DNA of 64,000 nt from Welwitschia mirabilis (taxonomy: Eukaryota; Gnetophyta; Gnetopsida; Welwitschiales), in the NCBI GenBank assembly GCA_051453625.1, contig JBOZIK010000001.1, positions 298,489,114-298,553,113 on the forward strand, written 5' to 3'. Each line of letters begins with the position of its first letter. Position 1 is the first letter of the stretch. Positions 49,381 through 61,083 of the stretch are shown here, in pieces. The notes beneath the pieces are model-generated. The model was not told the DNA's origin and searched no databases. It saw only the letters and a list, made by a program, of their open reading frames with translations. The translations under genes were made by a program, and so were the position numbers.

Positions 49381-50146
49381 TTTATAGTTCATAATCTTGG
49401 GAATATGTGCCCTAGTTTCTAAGGAAATAGTACTAGTTTAAAATAATTAAATTAGGACATCTTATTTTAGTATAGTTGTTCATAATTATTATTCTTTATT
49501 AAGGACTATGACACTAGTTTAGAGATCATGTGGTGTATATAAGATTTTTTTAGATAAAGACTTGAATAGAAATTTGTCTTGCAATGAAGATTAAAGAATA
49601 TATATTATTAATTTCTTCTCATAGAAATAAAAGATATATATTTGTTTGAGAATATATCAAGTAATCCTAGGCCAAGTAAGAGAGAGTATACTAAGTAGAA
49701 TGCAAATTTATTGAGAAATAATAAATTATTTACTTCAAGCTTTAAATACCATGGAACCTTAAATATTAGAAATGTTACATCCTATAAGAAAATATAGTTA
49801 ATACTAGGATAACATGAAATATTATCTAAAAAGTAATAATACATTAAACTAACATCTGAATCATGAAATTTTAAAATAAGTAAAAATATATATCTTTCTA
49901 AGTCCTATTTTGTTGATAATTTCAGTAATTTTCTCACTTTTTAAAATTTCTAAGTGAACAATATGCATGATCTTATTCATAGGTCAATTTATTTTTCAAA
50001 ACATTATGAGGATTTCCATCCCCTTTAATCAATTTAGACATCTCCCTAAATGTTTAAATAAAGTTATAAATTATTAAAAAAATACATCGAAGATCATTTT
50101 TTAAAGAGATAAATAGACATTTTTCTATTAGTAAAGCACAAAAATA

Positions 50147-50171
50147 ATATATATATATATATATATATATA
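50147..50171. repeat. (AT)n microsatellite
   Basis: A pure AT run of about 25 bases. The equivalent position in copy 1 of the block (about 8678-8687) has only a short TATATATATA. Confidence 0.95.
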
Positions 50172-50519
50172 GTATAGAAGAGAGATAATGGATAGAAGAC
50201 ATATAAAAGCAAAAGAGAAAAGTGAATAGTTACTTAATAGAAAAAGATGTTTTTAGAGAACAACTCCTATGATCTCTAAAGGTAAAGTTCCTTTGGATCT
50301 CACCAAATCTATTCATGAACTCTTGATTTTTTCTTATCATTGTTTTTTAAATAATTTTAATTTAATTTCTATTCTTCGTGGACACCACTATAAGGAAATA
50401 TTTCTTAGTATTTATTAAAGTAGATTTGGAGATGACCTTTCTTATTCTTCTTCTTCTTTTTCTTCTTAATAATTTATTTTTTATTCAACTCATGTTTATT
50501 CAACTCATGGATATTCTAG

Positions 50520-51378
50520 TATCATTTACATGACAAATTAGATCACCTACAACAATGTGAAAAAAAATGTTGTACTTATTATTTATTTTTGAAGAATAAG
50601 AAATAGGAATTTTTATATTTTGAATTCCTTATTATTGTTAAAAATATAAATGAAAGTAAGGACAAGCATCTAAGATATAAGAGGAATGATACATATTACT
50701 AATACTGAATATCAAAAAGGTGAATTCATCTCTTTATAAGAAAAAAGAAAAAAAGGAATACCTACATGAAAGTCATTCTTCATGACTGGGGACATATTGC
50801 ATATAAATATCACTACATATCAAATTTGAATCTTCTCTAAAGTCAGTCAAGGATTGGGATTAGGAAGATCTACTACTTTAGTAATTAAACAGGGGGTAAT
50901 GGAATTATTGATAATTATAATCTTGATGCAAATAATTCAAAGATAGCTATTTTTCTAACATAATTTCACGAGATGGATGTCCTTCTTTTTATAGAGGAAA
51001 AATGACAGTTAATAACCCTTTTTCTTTCTTAGAAAGTAACTATTTTTATTTTATTATAAGATTTAGCCCCATCCATTGGAAATAGACACTCACCAAGAGA
51101 GAAAATAAAGAATAAGGTGAAAAAAATATTAATGCCCCTTATATTAGTAATTTTATCAAGCTAATTAGAGTACATAAGCAAGAATTATTTATAAAATAGT
51201 AGAAACCCAAAATAGTAAATAAAGAAACAAAGAATGAATTATTACCATATCACATAATAAATATGATAAAAAATAAAATATAACTAATAATTATAAATAA
51301 TAATTAATTAAATATAAACAAATATAAGTAATGATAATTATAGTGAATAGAGAGTCCTTAATGCAATAGTTATTATCA
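50520..51378 (-). mobile_element. Copia 3' LTR, copy 3
   Basis: The best-preserved edge of the family: on the minus strand TTAAGGGAGG is followed by TGATAATAAC starting at 51378. A minus-strand TATA box (TATAAAAAGAAGGAC) lies near 50978-50992. The distal edge is approximate. Confidence 0.55.
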
Positions 51379-51379
51379 C

Positions 51380-52030
51380 CTCCCTTAATTGAAGTATTAA
51401 TAATATAAATACTATTGTATATCTCCTTAAATACTAATCTTAGAAGTGTCTTAGTAAAAGTATTTTCAATATTATTTAATGAGTTCATAGAAATATTATC
51501 TAGATCTTTACTATTTATAAGATCTCAAATCTTGCATTGAACTAGATGATAATTCAAAGTAATGTTATTAGTATTACAAATTACTTAAATTATAAAAAAT
51601 GCCAAATTATTAAAAAGATTAAAAATAAATAATACTTATGTAGATTCTCTAGTTGTATGATTATGTGTTCAACTTTAGCTATGCGCATTACCGTAATATA
51701 ATTATTCTTGCTTTTTCATTAAAATAGGTTTTAAAAAGAGTAATATAATATCTAGAAGTAGATTTCAAATCATGAATCTATTCAATACATGCTAGAGGAT
51801 AGACTAGTCATGATCAATAGGTTCATTCAAGTAAGTAAAAGATCCTTTAACATAAAAACTACTATAGTATAATGAACCTTTAATATATTGAAATACATTA
51901 TTTCTTGCATTTCAATGAGTTTTCATTAGATCAAAGACATGCTAATAAATACAAGCACCTTCAAGCTATATTCTAATAATGTATTACTAAGGCACATTAA
52001 GCTACCACATAGGGATATAAAAATAGTAGA
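51380..52030 (-). pseudogene. Ty1/copia RT C-terminus and RNase H, copy 3
   Basis: This is the third copy of the copia pol end on the minus strand. GSLMCLSNT (about 51980-52007) fits the GSLMYLT motif. 51291-51488 encodes NIENTFTKTLLRLVF and NTSIKGG, the LAD.FTK.L tail and a C-terminus running into the polypurine tract. The N-terminal half of RT is not recognisable. The promoter/leader module again lies upstream on the opposite strand. Confidence 0.68.
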
Positions 52031-52249
52031 ATCAAATAAAGGACATTGATAACATTTTAGGAATTCATAGCTTGTGATCCATCTCTTCTAATAAATTTGG
52101 TGTCAAAGAATAATGATGGGAATTTATTTTTTTAATAAATTAAAAGAATATTTCTTAAGAATTTTTAAAGTATAAATAAATTCATTAATATAAATATTAC
52201 CACAATTTATTCATCCTCCTTTTAAAGATATACCATTAGAGTTAATGGG

Positions 52250-52990
52250 CATCAATTGAGGTCATTGGAGTAAAAGAAAGTATCAGTTCTACTATAACAA
52301 GGTCATGGTAATTTCTTTATTTCATGCAAGACATGTTTCAAGTATCACATCATGGTGTTAGGTTTAGGAATTTCGAATTCTTTGTACAATTCATTTGGTA
52401 ATTTTGAAATTTCAACATAAACTTTATCTTTGATAAATCACAAACTCTCAATAGGTTTAANNNNNNNNNNNNNNNNNNNNNNNNNNNNNNNNNNNNNNNN
52501 NNNNNNNNNNNNNNNNNNNNNNNNNNNNNNNNNNNNNNNNNNNNNNNNNNNNNNNNNNNNNNNNNNNNNNNNNNNNNNNNNNNNNNNNNNNNNNNNNNNN
52601 NNNNNNNNNNNNNNNNNNNNNNNNNNNNNNNNNNNNNNNNNNNNNNNNNNNNNNNNNNNNNNNNNNNNNNNNNNNNNNNNNNNNNNNNNNNNNNNNNNNN
52701 NNNNNNNNNNNNNNNNNNNNNNNNNNNNNNNNNNNNNNNNNNNNNNNNNNNNNNNNNNNNNNNNNNNNNNNNNNNNNNNNNNNNNNNNNNNNNNNNNNNN
52801 NNNNTTGAGGCCATTGGAGTAAAAGAAAGTATCAATCCTACTATAAGAAGGACATGGTAATTTCTTTATTTCATGTAAGACATGTTTTCAATATCACACA
52901 TTAGTGTTAGGTTTAGGAATTTTGAATACAATTCATTTAGTAATTTTTAAATTTCAACATAAACTTCATCTTTGATTAATCACTAACTCT
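52250..52990. repeat. Diverged direct repeat flanking a gap
   Basis: 52258-52460 and 52805-52990 share TTGAGG.CATTGGAGTAAAAGAAAGTATCA onward, with about one difference in ten and an indel. They flank the 344-N gap. The segment corresponds to a single stretch at 10.88-11.09 kb and at 13.91-14.12 kb. Confidence 0.8.
52461..52804. other. Assembly gap, 344 N
   Basis: Estimated-size gap between the two diverged copies just described. Confidence 0.97.
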
Positions 52991-52999
52991 TAATACATT

Positions 53000-53640
53000 T
53001 AAGAATAAAAGGGACCCTTTTTGGTGTTCAATAATAAATATAAAGAATCAAATATAAATTGGATTAAAATTAAAAATTTTTATAGTATTTTAGAAGGTTA
53101 TCCAAATGATCATTTAAATAAAAAAGGAGACAATTTCCTACTATTTCATTTTACCTATTAACAGATTCAACCTACCATCAAAATCTAGGAAGTGGTAATA
53201 ACCAATAAATAATTAGCCTTCTCTATTACTTGAGTTGTAATGTAATCATCCCTTTTTAGTTAGTATTATAACTATAATTAGAATGATCCATCCAAACCTA
53301 TATACATGCCCTAAGGCATCTGATTTTCTCATCCTTTTTTACACCAAATTATCTTGTAATATTAAAGACTTTTGGACAAGGGTTCATCTACTTGTAAGAA
53401 GAGATATATTTAGTATTTAGATGAGTATCCTCCATTACAGGGTTTTTACTCATAAGTGGATGTATGAAAGTATATTTTAATTAATAAAATATGCTTTATT
53501 TATCTTAATTTTATGTCATTTTCTCTTCTATATAGGTTATGTTACTATCAATTTGATGGTATAGTAGATTAGATCCAAAATTGATATAGGATATAATAAT
53601 TAACTAATGTGATAACAAGTTGGTAAAATTGATTAAGTTG
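53000..53640 (+). promoter_or_regulatory. Promoter/leader module P, copy 3
   Basis: It matches copies 1 and 2. The TATA region has decayed to CCTATATACATGCCCTAAGG (about 53297-53316). The leader keeps CATCTACTTGTAAGAAGAG, TCCTCCATTACAGGG and CTCATAAGTGG, then a TTGGTAAAATTGATTAAG block near 53620. Confidence 0.42.
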
Positions 53641-54122
53641 ATTATATTTAAATAATTTTCATTTTCATTATAATTTATTTTCTCATTTCATTACATACTA
53701 ATTATCTCATTCCATCATTTAAATTATTGAATTTCCTTACTTAGTTGAAAAATTTCAGAAATAATTTTCATATTTTAAATGAATTAACATTTGACTTTTT
53801 TGATTCATTTACCAATTTGTGACATTTGGATTATACCCAATTATAGTATGTGTATCTTGTTAATAATAGGATAAATTATTAAACTAGAGACATATCTCTA
53901 ATTTATACATGAGAGAATAATTTTTGTTTCATTAATGGAAAAGAATTAAAAATTTGAAAGTTAATTCTTATTATATAATTAATTAACTTCATTTTAAGTT
54001 TATTTACTTGGTATTTGATTTCTAAATTTCTTTAATAAATAATAAATTAATTTAGCACTTGGCCTCTAGTAGTGAGCTTTCTGGTTCGATTATTAATTCT
54101 ATGTTGATTAGTCGAGTGAAAA

Positions 54123-55150
54123 AATAATTTAGTCTATTATCCCCTTCTTTCATCCACTTAAGTTGAATCTTTTCCTCTAGTAATGTTCTTTGTCTAAGGT
54201 TATTTCCTATAATTCTAGGAGGTATCTATACTCTTAATCCTAAACGTTATCCTAGTCTTCCCCTTGTTTTTGTTTTATGTGAATCTCTTGTAATTCTTGC
54301 TTTGACTCCCTCTTGGAATTAGAACTTTTTCTATCTTTCCATCTCGAGTCATTAAGATGAGATTTGAGAGTATTTAAGTCCATGTATAGAAATGTAATTG
54401 GTATGATAATATCATATTAATTCCAAATATTTTCTACCATGTTCTTACTTTCCTCACTTAAGATCTAGTATATCTCCATCTTAAAGGAGGATGTTGGAAG
54501 TGTTATTATTCCAATTTTGAAAATGATTAGTATATCCTATGAAGTTATTTTTTCTAGGCCCTAACCCTTGATCTTAATTTTGATTATTCCCTTTCTAATT
54601 AGAATCCTATTATTTGTGGACATTATTTGGTTACCTATAGCTCATCTATTGAACCATGTGAATTTCCATCCTTTAATTGGAATATTTAGAAGATTTTCTT
54701 TTCCCAAGAAGTCCTTAAGAATTAAGGTTTTTTTTTTGTTGATATACTTTTTGTCCCTTATTTTTTTTTCCTTCTATAAAGGAACTTATTAAAGTCCCTA
54801 ACAACTATCCATTTTGTTTTATTCTTAACTAAGTTTAGCAATTCATTCAACATTAAGACTTTATCTATATCATTTTATGCATTGTAAACATTTGTTATCA
54901 TCTACTATTCCTCTTAAAGATCTATATTTAGATGGTATTTGGTTTTGTAAATTAATTTTGCAGTCTTTTTTAGGATCCTAATACACTCTAAATTTTCCTT
55001 GTGCTATCATAGTGAATTTGTTCAAGTGCTACTAAAAATTACTTAATCTTATGTTGTTATGCATATTTATTTTTTATAAACAAATTAATTTTGTATTGTG
55101 TTTACTAGTCAAATCTCTTAAAGTCTTATTTTTGAAAAAGAATCCTAAAC
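54123..55150 (-). pseudogene. LINE ORF2, endonuclease part, copy 2
   Basis: Counterpart of 15255-16330 on the minus strand. The block for NVYA and WI..DF lies near 54785-54900, more broken than in copy 1. The pre-RT linker KWMKEGDN ... NYFF lies at 54118-54160 and fits W..EGD.NTKFFH. RT does not follow here either; the sequence runs into the promoter/leader module. Confidence 0.68.
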
Positions 55151-55589
55151 CACTGTAATTCCAAGTGATGCATTCCATGAGATATGTTTACAACCCTTGT
55201 TGGGAGTCACTTTTTTTAGTGTGTCTTTTATTATTACTTGGGAATATAAACCATATTTTCTAATAATTTTCTATCTTTTAGCACTTTATTGTTAGACCTT
55301 TCTTACATGGGAGTTTTAACATCACTTGACCCCTTCTTGTTTATCTATTTATTAGATTGGGAAACAACTTCATTCTCTTCATTTACATGTTGAAATGGGT
55401 AATGATCAAACTTTTTCTTATCTTTATTTTCTTTAAGACATAACACTATGTTTTTAATCATTTTCCTTTTTCTTTTCTTTTTTTGGTTTATGCAAGCACT
55501 TATTTTGATTGTGCTCTAATTTTTTGTAAAATAATTAGTTATCTTTATGCATGTCTTCTACCTCTATTTACCTCTTTTTACATTCTTCC

Positions 55590-56190
55590 CTTTTGTGTTT
55601 TTTCTCCAAAATATATGTATTGTTTTCATTCTTAATACATTTCCCTAGCACATGTCTAGAATTTTCACATGTTCCACATGTTATCAAGAGATTTTCATAA
55701 GTTATGTTTAGCATGTACATTATTGACTTAGATCTATGTCTAATAGATTAAATCTTCTTTGTTTCTTCAAAATTGATCCAAATACAAAATCTTGCTAGAA
55801 CCACTCTAGTTTGTTTAATAGTTATTTTGTCTAGCTTGTTTAGTTCTCCAAATTTTAAGGCTATTATTTTTAGAATCTCTTCTTCACAGAAATTAAAAGG
55901 AAATATGTGTATTTGAATTCATATAGGAAATTTCTTAAAACTTTGTAAATCTATTTACATCCCTATGTCCATTTCACTAAATCTAAACCTCTTATTCCAA
56001 AGATTCAAGGGCCTCTAGAAATAACCTCTTCTCTATCCTATTTGTTATTGAACTAAAAAAAGAATTAGGCCTTCTAGCATCATAATAACTTGCAACTCCT
56101 ATCCATTTGGTGGCTATCCATTCTTCAATTAGGTCTAATCTATACCTAGGACATGATGAAACAAACTTGTATATCAAGTTGTATTATAGT
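55590..56190 (-). pseudogene. LINE ORF1 (DUF4283-like + CCHC), copy 2
   Basis: Counterpart of the ORF1 at 16.7-17.3 kb. 55992-56177 is open with YKFVSSCP, IEEWIATKWIG, then a shifted region before FFSSITNRIEKRLF. The zinc knuckle CGTCENSRHVLGKC (55637-55678) keeps C-x2-C-x4-H-x4-C. The Cys and His codons have survived in both copies although neither ORF1 is intact. Confidence 0.82.
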
Positions 56191-57144
56191 CTCTTCTCTA
56201 TCTCTAAACATCCATTTTCATATATATTGAAAACAAGGATGTTTCTTCTTTATAAAAATACATCTTATCCATTTGTAAGGGCTAGTGCCCGATATTAAAA
56301 AACTATTTTAAAACAAGTTAATGTAAAAGAAATGATCTTAACTGACCTTCTAAGTTCTTGAAGCTTAGCTAAAATTGCCTCCCTATGCACTACAACCCCA
56401 CTAGACCAAAACAACCCCTATTGACTACAAAACACTTCAAAACCCTAGTTCCTACCCTTGCTCTAGCCTCTTTTTCAAGTGTGTCTAGGTTTAATATTTA
56501 AAGACACTATTTTATAAAGTATTTATTTTCAATTCTAGACTAAACTTCTGAAAATATAATTGAATGTTACTTATCTATTAGAATTGCTAAAGCATTTATC
56601 AAATGAGTCTTTCCTAGTTCTATGAATATCTCCTTAAGCCTAATTATCTCAAAGAGTTCATTTTGTTTAGACCTCAATGCTAGCTCTTGCATAAAATAAA
56701 ACTAATGAACAAAGCAAGCACTATAAAAATTGTTTTATACCACTCAAGGATCATGTAGCAAAGTTTGATTAAACTTATTTTGCTACCTTTTTTTATCTTT
56801 GATTATATGATGTATTATCTAGTTATACCTGTAGTACAAGTTTGATGTTTTTAAATTTTAATATTAGATTATTATCATTGTCTATCATGACCTTAAAAAT
56901 ATGATTATATATATAATTCTCTTAGTAATGGTAACCTCAAAGTTACTATTGTATAATTTAGCAAAAACATGAATGAAAAGATCTTCTCTAGTGTTCAAAA
57001 CAATACTCATAATGATACTAATTATAATTTTCTTAAGTTCCTTTCCTTATCCTTTGAAATGGATAACTAACATTTATTTAGCTCCATTTTGGGATCCATG
57101 CTTACAGAGATGTCATCATATTTATTTAAATATTTATTTAAATA

Positions 57145-57480
57145 TATTGGTCTCTAATCATTAATAAAAGAATTATCACATTGGTTATGATAGCCTTAAT
57201 TTTACTTTTGTTAGCTATCGAAGTAAGATTTAAAAATACCATCTTTAAAGGTTGCAAGATTTTAAAATGAATATTTTAAAACTTCAACTTGTAGTCCATG
57301 TGTTTTTGAAGATTTGTTATGTGTCATGGACTCATAAGTCTTTGCTATCTTATTAAGGGAAATATCCTTTTGAAGATAATTTATCTTCTTATCTAAAATA
57401 CTTTAGAAATGAGAGGGAGAATTTACCCCAAGTAAGATATTCCACTCATCATCATCGTTGGTTTAACAAATTAAAAAAAA
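57145..57480 (-). pseudogene. LINE RT N-terminus, internally deleted copy 2
   Basis: Minus-strand RT start equivalent to 19567-19930. The RPISL block is decayed (a stop for Trp, then RPIYLN), and immediately after it the sequence jumps to the segment equivalent to 18245 in copy 1, so the FADD catalytic box is absent. The join is in a repeated TATTTAAA(T) phrase (about 57120-57152), consistent with deletion between short direct repeats. Confidence 0.65.
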
Positions 57481-57524
57481 AAATGGTAGCCAAACAACTC
57501 TTTTATTCTTGTTGTAAATGTTTT

Positions 57525-57835
57525 TTCCTATCATTATGTACCTAAAAAAAGGGCCAATGGATGGCAATAGAGGTGGGGAAGAGGAGGCAGAAGCTCTTAA
57601 TTAAAAAGTGTAAATAGCGAACTTCTTCTTTGTTTTAGCGAACATAGCATTATTAGGATTATCATTGTGAATGTTTTTGCCTATCAATATGGATCTTTAG
57701 TTTTAATACTTAAAAAAAGTTCTAGTGAATGGGGGTAGAAGACAATGGGTCTCAAAAGCATAAATAGAAAACTTCTTCTTTATTTTAGTAAACATAGCAC
57801 TACTAGGATTAGGATGAAGGTGATAAAAAATGTAA
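57525..57835. repeat. Imperfect 155-bp tandem duplication
   Basis: ACCTAAAAAAAGGG ... AACTTCTTCTTTGTTTTAGCGAACATAGCATTA is followed by a second version ending AACTTCTTCTTTATTTTAGTAAACATAGCACTA. In block copy 1 the pair is reduced to a short 37-bp duplication at 20133-20205. Confidence 0.65.
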
Positions 57836-58275
57836 AGTTTAAATTATACACTTAGCTTCTACTTTTCTTTTTTTGTCTTGGTTTAGCATCTATTAAAGTC
57901 TTTTACATAAATCCAAAACTCTCAAAACATCCAATTTTAATTGTGTTATAGAATCAATATCATAAGAGGAATAGGATCATAACCTCTAGCGAGTAATTTT
58001 TGAAGAAATTCCTGCTCACTATAGAATGCAACTATGAAGAATTTCAAATAACCTGTCAACAATTCCAAGTAACATAGAGAAAAAACAAGAAAAAGACAAA
58101 AAGTTTCAAAAACATATCAAATAAAATTAAAAAAAGATAAAATTCCACTCGTTCTGTAACAAAAGAGGTATGTGCACTATGCAAGTACCTTTATCCAATC
58201 TAATTACTTGTTATTGATAGAGTCTGATGTGGTACCATCCAAATTAATACTTTAATTTACCTTTTGACTTAACAG

Positions 58276-59541
58276 AAGATATAATATTAAGCAAACATTC
58301 AAAATTTTAAATTCACCACCATTTATATTAAATACAAGTATAACTACTTAATCAATGATCAAATGCATGTTTAGTAACTCTTTAAAGGGCTTGTCTTAAT
58401 GCCATCACAATACCTTACAATCTTAACTCCAAGACATGAATGCTTAGCTCTGCAACACTTTCAATTCTATTGATGATAAAGCTTAAATGTTACAACCAAA
58501 GCTTTAGAATACCATAGAAGTTAATAATACCTAATTATCTTAGATAATCATTTACACCTTTGAAAACAATGATAGAGTAGAACAGTGGAGCCAATGGCTT
58601 TCAAGAATACCAATCAAAACTTATCATCAAGATGAAATGGTTGTAGTAATTTTTAGAGTAGACTCGCTATATGTATGTAGTCATTAAATAAACCTTGAAC
58701 ATAGCACTCAAAGAATGTCACTAAAAGGAAATCACTATGCAATATCTTCAAGCATTTTGAACACAACAATTCAACAAATTATTTTCAAAAAATTTTCCAC
58801 TAAAATGTAATGACAGAAAGAAAGATACATTTTTTAAGTTTGATCAAGAACATTCTAGATACATTAAATAGAAAACATGTTTCACTATTATGATCAAGAA
58901 GAGCACTCTCATATTGACTACAAACATTGAATAATCTATTCACATAGAAAATAAATCATGTTGTTCATCAATTAGCACAATGACAAACCTTTAATTAGTG
59001 GATAAATCTTGAAATATATGGGAATAGGATGATTGTTGGGTAACACATCGGAGTCCAGTTTCAGTTTCTTTTGAATGTCCATTTTAGGCTCTTATTATTT
59101 GTTGTGCAAGGCAATGCTTATATAAAGCTTGGCTTCTTGCACTGTAAACATAATTAAAAAAAATGGAATCTAAGATTTCAACACCTAGTAAGTGAATAAA
59201 CTAGAGTGAGTCACTAACTTATAGTCCTTGCTGAGCCCTATGTCACCATTGAGAGCCACAACAAGTTCTACGATTAAGAATGAAAGGCCATGACAAGTGC
59301 ATTTTCAATAAATGTATAATTTTCTTTTGCAATAACTTTGTTCTACCAATAGGAATATGGATTTTTAGCTTTATAATGTTGCAGTGTGTGGTGACGTTAA
59401 AGCTATCATATTTAAGATTGGTGCATTTTCTAATTTTTATTAAAGCCTCATCTAAACAAGAAGTTTAGCAATCTCTTTCCCTTTTTTATTCTCTCTTAAT
59501 TGTGGCTTACAAAATTCAATGGCAAGGATATTTGCAATACT
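58276..59541. other. Non-repetitive stretch, no defined gene
   Basis: No copy elsewhere in the window was seen. Composition looks slightly less AT-rich than the repeats. A minus-strand frame near 59200-59290 reads VELVVALNGDIGLSKDYKL with an AG before it, which could be a small exon, but no family match is evident. Confidence 0.4.
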
Positions 59542-59895
59542 TTAATCCATATCCAAAGTTTTATTGACTTTATAATATATATCCATACACTTATTTAAGT
59601 CCTCATAAATCTCTTGATCTATCTCCATAGATGTTGCTTCATTAACCTCTTCATCTATATCCTTATTGCTACTAAAATCCTCATAAACCTTATCATCTAT
59701 CTCCATAGGTAACTCTTGACTAATTTCTTCATCTTTGTTCTTATTCATGATTGAATATTTATAAAACTCTTCATCTATCTCCATAGGTGATGCTTCATAA
59801 ACTTCTTTATCTATTTCCATTTTCATGATTGCATCTTCATAAAGGTCATCTATTTCCATTAATGATCGTTCATTATTCAAATCCATTGAAGCCAT
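59542..59895 (-). CDS. Acidic MEID-repeat protein, candidate gene or exon
   Basis: This is the only undamaged ATG-initiated frame of note. The ATG at 59893-59895 (MASMDLNNERS) is preferred over an in-frame TTG upstream, which is not a normal plant start. It codes for 117 residues, very acidic, with five MEID(D/K/E/Q) motifs roughly 12-26 residues apart, each followed by (L/V/F/I)YE or a variant: MEIDDLYED, MEIDKEVYEAS, MEIDEEFYK, MEIDDKVYED, MEIDQEIYED. The DNA shows matching repeats of CTATCTCCATAGGTGA. There is no signal peptide or membrane segment. The upstream 100 bp contain a CTCTAGGGTTGCTTTAG phrase typical of plant 5' leaders. I do not recognise the family; it may be a first exon or a small intrinsically disordered protein. 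Confidence 0.5.
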   Translation of the reverse strand: MASMDLNNERSLMEIDDLYEDAIMKMEIDKEVYEASPMEIDEEFYKYSIMNKNKDEEISQELPMEIDDKVYEDFSSNKDIDEEVNEATSMEIDQEIYEDLNKCMDIYYKVNKTLDMD

Positions 59896-59925
59896 AAGAA
59901 AAAATCGATGCAAATACCAATACAA

Positions 59926-60528
59926 AGTCTTTAAATATGTGAAAATACTTTTTGAAACTGAAATGAAACTAAAGCAACCCTAGAGACTTCAAAACTAGGG
60001 ATTGAAGATGAAAATGTAGTTGCAACATTTCATTGTCATCATTTGAAATTTATATCAATGGCTTTAATTTGCCAACTCAGCTAAATAAAACAAATATGGA
60101 AAGATTCCTATTTATTTGGAAGTTGTTAAAACAATGAAATAAAGAAAACTTGGTAACTTTTCCATTAAAATAAAGCAAAGTTGGTAAGTTTCGTATTGAT
60201 TTTTAGACTGACACTCAGCTAAATAGAAGGAAGTTGACATGTTTTAGACTCAACTAATAAGTCGAAAAGATTCAAATAATAAATTTTGAAAGTAAGAAAA
60301 TTTATTTAACTAAAAAACATGATGTTATTAAATATAACAAAATTTAAAACTATCATTCAAAAAAATAAAATAAAGTTGATAAGTTTTTGTTTTAAGGAAA
60401 GTTTCTAGGGCAAAGGAAGTGAAACATCAAGTGTTCTCCATGCTATGGATGATTTTCTCTCCAACAAGTAAATAAGGTTCTATGCCATCCCCTTTCATAT
60501 TCAAATCAAAGTGGTAGAACTTAATGTA
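59926..60528. other. Upstream region of the MEID ORF, no other gene
   Basis: Not matched to other repeats in the window. It would contain promoter and 5' leader of the minus-strand ORF; no convincing TATA box was picked out. Confidence 0.35.
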
Positions 60529-60705
60529 TTTTTCTATTTTTATATAAAAGGTATAGGTGATCAAGAGGAATTTACAATATTTTTTAGTTTCTAGTAAAAT
60601 CTATACAGGATGGGAGGAATTTAGAATATGTTTTCTATTTCTATGGAAGCGCTACGAGGGGGAAGGATTTTGAATGATTTTCTATTTCTATGTAAAAGAT
60701 ATATA
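60529..60705. repeat. 50-bp tandem repeat, about 3.5 units
   Basis: TTTTTCTATTTTTATATAAAAGGTAT-like starts recur at about 60529, 60580, 60630 and 60678, each with a G-rich GG.AGAGGAATTT.(G)AATAT end in the first three. The third unit holds GGAAGCGCTACGAGGGGG with two CpGs. Confidence 0.72.
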
Positions 60706-61067
60706 TATATAAATTAATTTTTTTAACTAAAGTAATTTTTCTATTTTCACTATGTTTTCATGCTTTTATTTTCATTAGAAAATGCTTACAGTATTTATTT
60801 TCTCATGAATTTTAATGAATTATGATCTATTGAATGTTATTCAAAGAATGTTGTTTTATGTGCACTATTACATTGTAATGTGTAGGGTTTAATATTTTTT
60901 GATACTTTCTAATGATTTTCAACATCAAAATGTCATTCAAGTTATTTCTCACATAAGAACTACAGTGTTTTTATGGTAAACATGCTCACAGAATTTCTTA
61001 AGAACTCGTCAATGAAATGGAATGTGAATAAGGTTATTGAGGTGGTTTTTTACATCTTAGAATGTAG
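60706..61067. other. No recognised feature
   Basis: AT-rich sequence between the 50-bp repeat and repeat F copy 2. Confidence 0.45.
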
Positions 61068-61083
61068 AGTCTATATATAGACT
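61068..61083. other. 16-bp palindrome at repeat F edge
   Basis: AGTCTATATATAGACT is self-complementary and lies at the left border of the second F copy. Copy 1 has GCTATAGACT there. Confidence 0.5.

Larger units (their letters stand above)
47692..50134. repeat. 2.6-kb tandem segment E, copy 2
   Basis: This is the second copy of 44400-47054. It continues without a gap into the leader, LTR and pol of copia copy 3, so the gap after copy 1 probably hides similar sequence. Confidence 0.82.
49848..58275. repeat. Compound duplicated block, copy 2
   Basis: It is collinear with 8430-20675 but carries one copia-plus-leader portion instead of two, lacks about 1.36 kb of LINE RT, and has a 155-bp tandem duplication at 57.5-57.8 kb that is collapsed in copy 1. 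Confidence 0.72.

Noticed and set aside
52350-52835. Frames of 130-161 codons over the 52.5-kb gap
   Set aside because: Created by N; the flanks are a duplicated non-coding part of the copia block.
54568-54792. 74-codon hydrophobic plus-strand frame
   Set aside because: Antisense of the LINE ORF2 endonuclease region; hydrophobicity follows from T-rich sequence.
59200-59290. Minus-strand exon of a cyclin-like gene
   Set aside because: A few residues suggested it, but none of the conserved cyclin-box residues could be found.
59280-59468. 62-codon plus-strand frame with hydrophobic stretch
   Set aside because: No motif or repeat support; could be chance in AT-rich DNA. Left as unannotated.
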